Source: Drosophila miranda (lineage: Eukaryota; Arthropoda; Insecta; Diptera; Drosophilidae). Taken from it: 64,000 nt of DNA. The stretch lies in the NCBI RefSeq assembly GCF_003369915.1, contig NC_046676.1, forward strand, positions 14,056,001-14,120,000, in the 5' to 3' direction. The first letter of the stretch is position 1. Every line of letters starts with the position of its first letter. Below the pieces are notes generated by a model. The model saw nothing but the letters and a program-made list of their open reading frames with translations. It did no database searches and was not told where the DNA came from. Both the position numbers and the translations under genes were made by a program. Below, in pieces: positions 48,490 to 58,900 of the stretch.

Positions 48490-49451
48490 TTATTTCGTTT
48501 CGTTGATCAGATCAATCGCCCTAAAATGATTTGCCACATTGATTGTCCAGTCTGAGTGTTGGCCGGCAGTGAATTCCTTGATGAAGCGGTAGTTGCAAAT
48601 AAAGACCTTATCCTGGTACTCCGGCAGAATTCTGTAATGAAAAGGATGACTCATCAGTTAAAGGGTTCTGTGAGATGGATGGCCGGCACCACAAACCCCA
48701 TGTTCCATGGTATCTCCTCGCCGCGCTCTCTCATCTCGGACAGTCCTCGCATCACATGAAATACCATTGTGATCTCAACCCAGCGCTTCAGCAACTTGTC
48801 GTTGGCCTCTTCGAAAATGATGCCCACCTGGTAGGGGAACGAAAGGTAGATGTCACTCTCCTTGATCTCCAGCTGACGGCGTTGCGACATCGACAGTTTC
48901 TGTATCACGGGCTTCAGCTCCGCAATAGCATCGACAGAAACCAAGCTGTCCAAAGCCTCCAGTTCGCCGGCCATTAGTTTAAAGGATACCACCTAAAGAG
49001 ACTGGAGTTAGGCCCCCTGCGTTAAATAGCCCCATGTCAATCGAACCTGCAGTGCCTGCTTGGCGCCAAAAATGAAATCCTTGAGCTGGAACTCGCTGTC
49101 GAAGTAGGGCCGGATGATGAACTGGATTGTAATCCAGTTCTTGATCGTGTTCAACACCGACGGCCACACAACCTCCGGGAAGTCCATGAGGCGCGGCAAA
49201 TGATTACGGTCGGACCTCGTCTCCTGCTCTTTTTTGTTTTCCTCCTGCGGCACTGATGCGAATGATATTCTATTTGCGACTGCGATGGGACTATGATGAA
49301 GGCGCAGCAGGGGCGTCCGGGCCATGCCCAGGCAACGTCTGAGTGTGTGCTGCATTGTTAATTTTCTCAGATGCAGGCAAATTTTTCGTCGCTTTGTAAA
49401 TTTTGTTGTTGCGGAGAATATGGGCAGTGTTGGGTAGCGAGCAGTTGCCAT
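48490..49451 (-). CDS. Mitochondrial Tim44-like domain protein (MAIP1-like)
   Basis: Minus-strand exons 49,451-49,047, 48,992-48,697 and 48,631-48,490 total 843 bases (280 aa). Phases fit if the second donor is GG|GTTTGT; other donors in that stretch break the frame. The N-terminus is basic and poor in acidic residues, like a mitochondrial presequence; an internal Met at codon 33 (49,355) starts an even more typical one (MQHTLRRCLGMARTPLLRL). The remainder, from about residue 95, resembles the Tim44/MRPL45-type fold. The arrangement is like m-AAA protease-interacting protein 1, which in mammals acts in the matrix on uniporter subunit maturation. That assignment is by fold impression, so MRPL45-like alternatives remain. 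Confidence 0.75.
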
Positions 49452-50845
49452 CAGTACTGTAAAACGAGTCAGAGTAAATTTTAAATCTATTTATTTTTTG
49501 GAAAATACAAATTTTTGAACGTCCTTCCGTGCGATAGTATTGAGCTTTTTCTTTCGGGAAGATTTGCAAAATCTCGCGCTCTATAATATTTATCGCCAGT
49601 TGCCAGATTTCGATATCCATAGACTCTTTTTGTCATCATTTTGCCGGTCATGGCATATGACATTAGACTAACGGACTACTACAAAAACAGAGACAGCCTG
49701 CCTGTCTCCCTATTTATTTTCTCCATTGTTGTACAACAACAACAAATTTTTGTAAAACAATTGACAACAACAACTTTTGTTGTTTTCGCCGTTATTTGTA
49801 GCTTTCTTGATCTAATTCATTCAATATCAAGGACCAAGGAGCAAGGGTATTTTCTCCAAAAATATATATCTTTCTCCCTTATTTGTGGCCAGATCGCCAC
49901 GTGCGATTGCTTCCTGTGTTCCGAATAGCATCCTTAATCAAGTGCAGTCCTTATCAAGAACCAAGGATCTGATCTGCGTGATCAGAAAATGGTCCTTGAT
50001 GCTTCGCTTAGGACTCCAACACATCCGATCTGGGCGTGCGATGGCTTCCTGTATTCGAAAAAATGTCCCTGATTTGATGGATCTGCCTATTTCAGGCACG
50101 ACGAGCAAGGACAGCATGACGTATATTTTTACCAGGGCTCTTTCAAACCGTACTTCCGTGCATCCATTCCAATGGATTGCATTTAAATCCTTGTCGCTCA
50201 TTTATTTTCTAACAATTTCTATTTGGCGCTCAAGTTTTGTGGGATTTCCTCTCTATTATGTGATGGGATATCCTCTCTTTGTGGGGTGATTTTTCATCGC
50301 CACAATGTCCTTTTCAGCTCAATGTCATATGCTGCTGGCAACATTTATCTAAGGATCCAATATATGAAAAAACTAGTCAGTCTCTGTTTTAAAGCTATTT
50401 TAACGACATTTTCAGCTAATTGTCTTCTTACAGAGACCAAGAATAGGTATCGGGATCGAGATATATATACAAGACAGTAATCATATTCATGAGATAAGGT
50501 CAACAGCTTGGAAAACGAAACTAATCGTATAAATCTAAGCAAGGTCATTATTAATTAGGTTTTAAAGCAGCTGTTCGGCTATATACTTCTTATTCTTCCT
50601 CTTTCTTGGCCGAAAATAACGCATGGCGTTTTATTACGTTGTTTTGTTGAACTTTTTTACTTAAACCTTTTCTTAGACAAGATCCAATAAAAGCAAGTAT
50701 TTTAAATAAGCCAGTCAAATAGGAAATAGATTCATTAATCGGATACAATTATGTGGGCATGACTGAGAGCTCTATCTAGCTAGTAGTATTCGACGGAATA
50801 TCAAAATCGAGGAATATGATGGAACTTTAAAAATTCGTAAGCATA
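49452..50845. other. AT-rich intergenic stretch with a diverged tandem repeat
   Basis: No gene seen. Two diverged copies of a segment containing cgtgcgatkgcttcctgtrttc lie about 137 bases apart (about 49,897 and 50,034). Short phrases such as atttctatttggcgc recur at 50,216 and again at 54,884 beyond RpL19, suggesting an old dispersed repeat. Confidence 0.45.
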
Positions 50846-50848
50846 TCA

Positions 50849-50912
50849 CGGTATATTTTGAAAATGAGGCGGTATATTTTGGTATATTTCTGAGGGTCAG
50901 ACGGTATATTTT
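50849..50912 (+). promoter_or_regulatory. Cluster of Ohler motif 6-like sites upstream of RpL19
   Basis: GGTATATTT occurs four times in about 60 bases (near 50,850, 50,871, 50,881 and 50,903). It fits the core of the motif 6 consensus (GTATWTTT) found in Drosophila housekeeping promoters. A pyrimidine-rich TOP-like stretch (50,960-50,975), usual for ribosomal protein transcripts, lies between it and the RpL19 ATG. Confidence 0.6.
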
Positions 50913-51000
50913 TTCGATGATTCCGCTGTCACCCTGCTGCCTACTTCCGCCTGTCAAATTTTTCTTTCTTTCCCAGCCACGACGAGCGACGAGCGACAGC

Positions 51001-51925
51001 ATGAGGTACATTTGAGTGTTTTAAATATGCGTGAATTAGCCGTTTTTGTGGTGCCGAAATATGTGAAAAGTGCGGCGGGGCGGTGGTGCAGCACGGCCCG
51101 TGCCACACAACATGAATGCAATTCAATTTTCGGCCAATAATTGTGAAATGTCTTGAACGTACTCACACATACAGACACACACACAAACACAAAGGCGCAG
51201 AAACAAGCACGCTGTTTTCATGAACTAATGCTTGTCCATTATTTGCAGTTCTCTAAAGCTCCAGAAGAGGCTCGCAGCCTCTGTACTGCGTTGCGGCAAG
51301 AAAAAGGTTTGGTTGGATCCCAATGAAATCAACGAGATCGCCAACACAAACTCGCGTAAGTGCTGCTCGCCGGCTAGATATAGGCTCATTGAATAACCAT
51401 CTGATGGCCGCCTCTTGTCTTCCAGGTCAAAACATACGCAAACTGATCAAGGATGGTCTGATCATCAAGAAGCCCGTCGTGGTGCACTCCCGCTACCGTG
51501 TGCGCAAGAACACCGAGGCCCGTCGCAAGGGTCGCCATTGCGGTTTCGGTAAGCGCAAGGGTACGGCAAACGCCCGTATGCCCACTAAGCTGCTGTGGAT
51601 GCAGCGTCAGCGTGTGCTGCGTCGTCTGCTGAAGAAGTACCGCGACAGCAAGAAGATTGATCGCCACCTGTACCACGATTTGTACATGAAGTGCAAGGGT
51701 AATGTGTTCAAGAACAAGCGCGTCCTTATGGAGTACATCCACAAGAAGAAGGCCGAAAAGCAGCGCAGCAAGATGCTGTCTGACCAGGCCGAGGCCAGGC
51801 GACAGAAGGTGCGCGAGGCCCGCAAGCGTCGTGAGGAGCGCATTGCCACCAAGAAGGCGGAGCTGGTTGCCCTGCACGCCAAGGAGGACGAGATCGCTGC
51901 CAAGGCTGCCGCTGCGGCTCATTAA
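51001..51925 (+). CDS. RpL19: Ribosomal protein L19 (eL19)
   Basis: Exons 51,001-51,005 (ATG AG), 51,249-51,355 and 51,426-51,925 give 612 bases, 203 aa, the usual length. The protein has the family sequences [43 protein letters not shown] and a long basic, Ala/Lys-rich C-terminal helix. eL19 is a 60S subunit protein that binds 28S rRNA and contributes to inter-subunit bridges. The five-base first coding exon is normal for fly RpL19. The upstream region has a TOP-like pyrimidine tract and Ohler 6-like sites. Poly(A) signal AATAAA lies at 51,984-51,989. The cGAS-like gene follows 0.4 kb downstream on the same strand. Confidence 0.97.
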
Positions 51926-52345
51926 GGAGTCCACGCTTCGCTAGTCGAGGCACATAATATTGATAGTAATTGTTTATCAACTGAATAAAACAGAAACTTT
52001 AGTTTGGCGGAAATGATTTTGTACAAACACGAAAACCCATTTTTCCATGATTTCCAATGCGTGCTGCAGGACAAGGATAACCAATAAGAAGAGTTCGACT
52101 CTGTTTGGAATCAAATTCAGTATCAGTCTGGGCTAAGCATATAATCTAGAATTTTTTGAATATTTTTATAAACATTTTAAAAAGCAATAACTTTATTAAA
52201 AAAATACTACATCTATCGCGATGTGTTTCGATAAACACACAGATGCGTTTGCCCATATTTAGTGACTAAATTTTAGTCCAATTCAGAAATCTTATTGTGC
52301 ATCACGAACCAGTAGCTGCATCTACACATGTTTTTCTTTCTTAAA

Positions 52346-54460
52346 ATGAATTCCAAGGAGTTCTTGGAAGAAAATCTAACGCGGCATTACCGTAAGTACA
52401 TTGAAATTAAGGAGCGGGATAGAGCAGTATATGGTAAGCATTTCGAGACCCTTCACACAACACTATTTCGGATACTACAAAAAGAAGATCCAACGTTGGA
52501 GCATCTCATTGTGGAATTCAATTTGGAAGGTAACATTTATTCTGTGCAACAGCATATGGTGTTTTTTCTCTTCCTATAGGTTTGGAGCCTTCATCAAGGG
52601 GTCGATCTGTCCTCTAACCGTTAGTAGTACATACTTATGTACATATGTATGTAGTAGTGTATTGTATTTTCGAGTTCACCCATTCTATAGTTTGCTTTGG
52701 ACTGGTTAGTCATAATAGTTAGACTCGTGCGATAATAAATTTGTATACCATGTTTATGGTATACCCCCGCGATAAGTGGGCCTGGTTGAATCGCGCGTAT
52801 CGGTACCGTGAAGCCGTAATCAAACCCATCCTGTGCCCCGCCGTGAACGACTCGTGTCCGTACAAGAATCGCGTCCGCCGTTTCCGCGTGATTTATTCGA
52901 ATAGTGTTTACTTTGCTCTTGCAGGAAGCTCGGGAGATATGTTAAAGATCGCGAAACCCAACGAATTCGATTTGGTATTTAAGCTCCGTTTTCCGCATTA
53001 CCGGGAAATAATCGTGACGCGAGATTCGGAAATGCCGGGCAACGTTTTACTCGATATAACGCGCGTACTTCAACTACTCAAAAGCGATCCCCGCGAGGAT
53101 CAACAGAATATCCGCCGGCTGTTAAAATCTCTCGTAAACGCTCAAAACATCCTCATCGTGGAAAAGCTGCAGCACTGGCTCCAAAGCCTATTCAGTCGCA
53201 CTCTTAACCGGCTCGATCATCGGATCGTAGTGGATGGCAAGGCATCTAAGTTAAAGTATCGCACTTGTGGGCCGGCTCACACCATCGAGGTCGAAGGAAT
53301 GGAATATTCGGTTGATTTTGTGCCTGCCATCCGACTGGATGACGCGCAGAACGTGTTTCGGACCGAACAGTTGAATTACCACGCGAACATACACTACTGG
53401 GATGCGATACCCAAACCATTAAAAAAACCGCTCATAACCGAAAGTATTTCATTTCGATCTTCCTTTTACGAGGCCGAGAAGGCGATGTTAAGGGGTAAAC
53501 ACGAGAATTGCCGGAATGTAATCAAGTGCATTAAGAAATTTCGCGATGTTCAGACGAATTTACACAACTTAAAGAGCTATTATATTAAGACTCTTTTTCT
53601 TTGGAAGATTAGGTTCGAGCCGGAGTCTTACTGGTACAAGCCGCTCACAGTCATATTGATCGATGTATGTATGAGTAACAATCCTCAAATCCGATCCCCA
53701 CTTTCTGAGCCACACAAATCAATTCTAGATGTTTGAGGAGTTGACGGATCGTTTAATGCACGGAAGACTAGACTACTTCTGGGACCCCAAGCTAAACATG
53801 CTGGATATATATTCAAGGAATCAAACAATAGAAATGTTTCGATGTGTCCAAGGAATGTCGGGCAAGCTAAGGAGGGTGGCTAAAGCTAGAAATCCCACAT
53901 ATCGCAGTTTGTTGAGTGTTCTGCAGGCTTTCAGCAAGTGAACCCCAAATAGTAAACCGGATTTTTGCTCTAATTAAATTATATTTCCCACAGGTCACAG
54001 AGAGGAACGCATTGCTATCCCTCGCTGTTACACGAGAAAGTCTCATCAAAAACGTCAAAGCAATAGGTCCTGTATTATCCCCCAGGAGATTATAAATTTT
54101 ACATCCGGACCAAATAGAAAAACTGAAAGAATACAAATAGGAGCATCTACATTCTGGGATCCCGAGCTGAAAAACTTCGATATCTATACAAGCGTTCAAA
54201 CAATGGAAAAGTTCCGATGTGTCCAAGGGACAGTGGACAAACTTAGAAGGGAAGCTGGGTATACCATATATTGCAGTTTGTTGAGCGTCCTGCAGGATTT
54301 CAGTAAGCTAATCCCCTATAGTTAACAGGACTTGTGCGCTCAGTAAATTGTATTTTCGACAGGTCACAATAAGGAATGGATTGCTATCCCTAGCTGTTAC
54401 CCGAGAAAGTCTTATCCCAAGCGGAAATGCGTCAAGCGCCTGAAAAATCACTCCCAATGA
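52346..54460 (+). CDS. cGLR2: cGAS-like receptor (Mab-21 nucleotidyltransferase), probable cGLR2
   Basis: Exons 52,346-52,529, 52,925-53,664, 53,729-53,933, 53,994-54,302 and 54,363-54,460 join to 512 codons (511 aa). An upstream in-frame ATG at 52,328 is an alternative start. The nucleotidyltransferase core shows G62-S63-S64, then E75 and D77 in PNEFDLVFKL, and the third acid D192 in VDFVPAI. The Mab-21 C-terminal lobe follows (NCRNVIKCIKKFRD, LKSYYIKTLFLW). There is no cGAS zinc ribbon, as in other insect cGLRs. Such enzymes sense nucleic acid or other ligands and make cyclic dinucleotides that activate STING. The D. melanogaster cGLR2 (CG30424), at the same neighbourhood as I recall, makes 2'3'- and 3'2'-cGAMP. 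The third intron must be read as GC-AG to keep the frame, and exons 3-5 contain a tandem duplication. Confidence 0.85.
53777..54429 (+). repeat. Tandem duplication of the C-terminal exon pair inside the cGAS-like gene
   Basis: Segment A (53,777-about 54,060) and segment B (54,152-about 54,429) align across an exon end, an intron and the next exon start, offset 375 then 369 bases after a six-base indel. Both encode FWDP.L...DIY....Q.ME-type sequences ending LLSVLQ.FS, followed by an intron and HREERIAIPRCYTRKS or HNKEWIAIPSCYPRKS. Protein and intron sequences have both diverged, so the duplication is not recent. Confidence 0.85.
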
Positions 54461-55238
54461 TGCCGTCTAGGCAATGGGCCCTGAATTAATCATGAGGAGA
54501 TAACATTTCTTTCTAAAACTGGATGAAAAAACACAAACTGAATAACAAGCTTCGGCTTGGTTTCGCAAGGGCCACTTGATGATGCAACCATTGCACGTCA
54601 ACGTCCTAATAAGAACAAGATTAATTTGGAGTATCTCGCACTCACAGACCCATGCACCGATGGTACGATGCACCGGTACGCCGCTAACAAATAAAATTTA
54701 AATTCATTTTTTTGGGGGCGCATATCAATTAAGACCTGGGCTCTCCTTCTCGAACTTGCGTAGCTTCGTGTGCCAGCCCAGCCAATTGGTTCTCCACAGA
54801 TTAACACTTTACGTTCCTCAATATTCAAGAGGGAACATCGATAGTGACAGTAGGGGTACTCTCTCACTTATTCACTTTCAAACAATTTCTATTTGGCGCC
54901 TACCACTCGCCTCTTTTGGCTCTCTTCAAAAAGGTTAAGGCACTCTCTAAATCGGATACTGAATCGGTAGCAACAATGAATCTCATTCCATATTTTCTAA
55001 TTATGTTCTTTATTTACTGTACTTGGATAGACATATGGTGAAGATTGGAGTTGCATTTCCCAAAACATTGAAAAGGTGAACCCACTGGGAAATGTACGTT
55101 ATGTTCAGAATTCAAAATTGCATGCGTCGAAAAGTGGTATACCATTCAGGCTGAGCCACTTTAACAGCCTAAAGCTGGAGACATTCGGAAAGTCGCTAAG
55201 AGTGAATATGCCGCAATTATTGGGGAATGTAATTCAAA
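54461..55238. other. 3' UTR of the cGAS-like gene and short spacer
   Basis: Poly(A) signal AATAAA at 54,690-54,695. Beyond it is AT-rich spacer with no gene. Confidence 0.5.
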
Positions 55239-55320
55239 TTTTCTTATCGATTTCAGCTGAGAAAATCAGCTGATTTTTAAAATCTTTTATCGATAAAATA
55301 TACCGAAATATACCGACTTT
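55239..55320. promoter_or_regulatory. Housekeeping-type core promoter elements: DRE, Ohler 5, Ohler 6
   Basis: ATCAGCTGAT at 55,265-55,274 fits Ohler motif 5 (E-box type). TATCGATA at 55,288-55,295 fits the DRE. Two inverted GGTATATTT motifs (55,296-55,316, minus strand) fit Ohler motif 6. Together they mark a dispersed-type promoter, probably for the Spot14-like gene, whose long 5' UTR would run to 55,987. Confidence 0.65.
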
Positions 55321-55987
55321 TGTTCAAAATATGCCGTAAATATACTGACAAATTGACGAGTGTATTTAACGACACACTACTGTGTATTTAAAATTTTTGC
55401 TCGTTGGCTGAGGTTGTGGTCGTCGTCGTCGTCGGTCTAGTTGTGGTCATCATTGTCCATTGTCAGCGTCAGCAGTCCAGCAGTTCAGCAGCCGTGCGCG
55501 TGCAAACTGTTTAGAATTCTGATATATAAATTAATTGAATCGGGCAAGATCATCAGCCATAGGCCGTCCGCCTGTCTAATCGAACACCGTGCGTGCGTGA
55601 ATGCAAATTTTTTGGCATAAAACGGCCGCGACTTCTTGAAATCAGCGCAATAGCAATCGCGCCGGGGCAACAGACAGTACAAGCTATCCAGCCACTAACT
55701 AAACGACACTAAGCTAAACAAAACTAACTAAAACAAGAGCTGCATATCTAACTGAACTACCTGTAACTGCAGTTGACAGCGCATTTCGTAATCCAAAACC
55801 AAAAGCGAAGCAAGAATACGGGTCCGAGAAACAGCTGAAGGCAACGTAACGCCAAGTGAAAGTGCGCGTGTATTTGTGAATAGCGAAGGCAAACAGAAAA
55901 TTTCTTATATCAATTATAACCTGCGTTTGTCAGCAGAAGCATCAGAAGCAGAAGCAGCTCAACACAAGAAAGCAACACGAATTCACA

Positions 55988-58900
55988 ATGAGCGGATACA
56001 CAGACCTCACCAAGCTGGAGACTAGTCGGTAAGCCACGAATCCAGTTCGCTAGTTAAAGTGCTTAAGTTCAATTTAATCAAAACGATGCTAAATTGGTGG
56101 AGAGCGGAGTGGTGCAGCGGGGCAGACAGCCATAAATTCCTCTCTTTCTCTCTCTCCCTCTCAGCAGCACCAACCGCACCCCTCCATATGTTTTCTCTTT
56201 CGTTTGCACCGAAAACGAGATACAAGAAATTTATCGTACGATTTTGTTGGACGGGTGGACGGACGGTTGGACGGACAGGCAATTCAAACACGAAAGAAAA
56301 AACCAAGCCACCGCGCTGCCCGCTGCCCGCTAATATGACACAATCGGCTATATCTATATATCGTACCAACCTCTCTGCTCTCTGAAATATGTAAACGCTG
56401 CCTGCGAGCGTCTGTCTGTGGCTACGTATGTACATGCATGTACATACGTACATATTTGAGCGTGTTGTTTGTTTAAACGTTTTAACTAAACTAATACCAG
56501 AGCCAAAGCGGAGATCAGCGATAAGGGTTTATCTTTGCGGCGGCAGTCACTTCCTCCGTCCGCTCTAATCAACGGACACCTCGCCTGCCATTTACCGATA
56601 ATAGTTATTACTCATCCACAAACATACGATGGCTATACATATTTGCCACATGAGCAGACCAGGCCTAGCCCGGCCCTCCTCCTTGGTAAATCACAAAAAA
56701 GTTCTCTGATTCACAGTCTTGTGTACGTACATACATACATATGTACGTTCGTATGTAAATGTGTATATGTATGGATAGTTTTGTGTGTCACAGCTATTGT
56801 ATTACTATTACTAACGACGCTTTTGTGGCAAGTGTCGCCTTGAACAGAAACTTACGGCGAAACCCATCTTCGTTCCCCCCGCAGTTTATGTGTGTGTGTG
56901 TGTGTGGTCGTTGGCCAGTCTTGATCGAAGCTAGAATATCAAATTGGTAGTACGCGGGGGCGGCCATATCAAATATCGATTATGTTTAGTAGGTCCGAAC
57001 CCCAACACCGCCACAGTGGTGGAGGTCAGACGAGGGGCCAAGTCGTAGTCAAGCTAAGGCAAAACAAAACCAAAAAATATTGGTCAATTCGGTTCAACAA
57101 AAAAACGAGTGTATTGTAAACATACATATGTATGTATATGTTTATACATATGTATATGACCATTGCCCAACGTTGCAAATACGAGAAATACCACAAAAAC
57201 ATACCAATCGCAGCCGCAGCAGCAGCAACGTTGCTGTTCAACAACAACAACAACAATCACAGAGAGGAGCATCGCATCGGCAAACGATTTCATTCATCAC
57301 ACGCTCAGCTGAGAGGAAGAAGAGGGAGAGATGTCATCAGTGGAAGAGCAGCAGCCGTCTCTTGCTCTAACAATTGCCCGTACAGTTGCTCAGAAACATC
57401 ACGCCACACGCCACACACACACACACGAATCCTAGTAAAGAGAAACCCGCTGTACAGTCAAAGAGAGCACTAAAGCACCATAGTCTGAGCGTAACGGCCG
57501 CCGCTCTCTTTTGTGGCAAGAGTCAGCTTGTGAATGCTGCAACCCAACAACCCACCACCACCCACTGTCTGCCGTCACTGAATGAAAATAATCGCCTGAT
57601 TTCGGTGTTGTATGCGGTACATACATAGCATTTCTCTGCCGCTGTCTCTGCTTCTTCTTTTTTGCGCATGTCGCGTGACGCCGCGATTCGTCGCCTCCTC
57701 CTCAGCTTAGCCCAATTCTCAGAGTCAGGCGGCCCAGCCAGCCAGGTGTATGGCAGGGGGGGGCGGCAGAGGGGAAGAGAGCTCTTTATTATTATATCAG
57801 AGACGGAGATGGAGCCGATGGCTGGTTTGTTCATGCTGCTCTCCAATTGGTTGGCTCAATGTGGCGTGTTCTTCATGCCGGCATTTCTTCTTCTTGCATG
57901 GCCAGAAAGAGGGAATATGAAAAGGGAACAATAGGGAAGAGCTGGCCTGCAAGCAATTGTTGTATTTATAACAAAAGGTCAATAGCGCGGACACTCCCGC
58001 TGACTGGCGTGCGGCCAACATTCGAGTGTCGTATCGCCTGATTAGAACCATCTAAGTAAATCAACCCACAGGGGTGGTGACGATGCGCTGTCTAACATTC
58101 CTCGCAAATAATTGAAACTAAGTTGAGATGATTAAACAACAATCAAACAAATTACAGTGTCGAGCCTTCCCACCTCTGGGGCTGGGGCTGGGGCTGGGCC
58201 TGGGGCCTTGTCTATTCAAAATTATGTGCCTCACAAGTGTCCGAAGCTGGCAATCGTTGATAAGATGATAATTATTTTTGCATTCCTACGCTCTGTCTGT
58301 CCCTCCGTGTGTCTGTGTGCGATTGGAATTCAATGCTCAATTACGTTAATTAGTCATTTGTGTGAATGAATACTCGTAGGAAACTCAGCCTCTCCCCGTC
58401 CTGCCCCTAGACCAAGTTCCAAGTTCTCTGTCCCTGGAACTGTGCCAGACAAACCTTGACACAAGCGGGTCTGCCACTTGTTCTGCTTCTGCCTCTGCTA
58501 CTGGTACCTACCGATATCTATCCATCTATCAGTCGGTCAGCCGTCAGAGCACGCAGTGGTCGCGTGGCCCGCCCCCATCCCTCACACTCTGTTACATGCA
58601 TACATATGTACATATGTATGTATGTGCTTTCCCATACTGGGGAGACTCTGGGGGTAAGAGGTCTTGAATGGCGCAGTCTGAAAACTGAAAACTAAATTTA
58701 TATCAGTTGCTCGCTCTGTCCCGCCGTCAAATACAATAGTATAGTTGCGATCACGCGGCTACCTACTGGCTGGGCTGTCGCTGTCCCAATCTTAAGCCAA
58801 ACAAGCAGCAGATACAGATACGCAGCTGGTACTTGCTCCTCCAGCTGATTCGTCGTCTGGGGGCTGTCTGGCGGCGATAAGCCGGGTCGGGTTGGGACTT

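Noticed and set aside
53939..53941. TGA after exon 3 as the natural end of the cGAS-like protein
   Set aside because: A GC donor, an AG acceptor and an in-frame continuation through the duplicate to a second stop fit better; the short form is kept as a possible retained-intron product.
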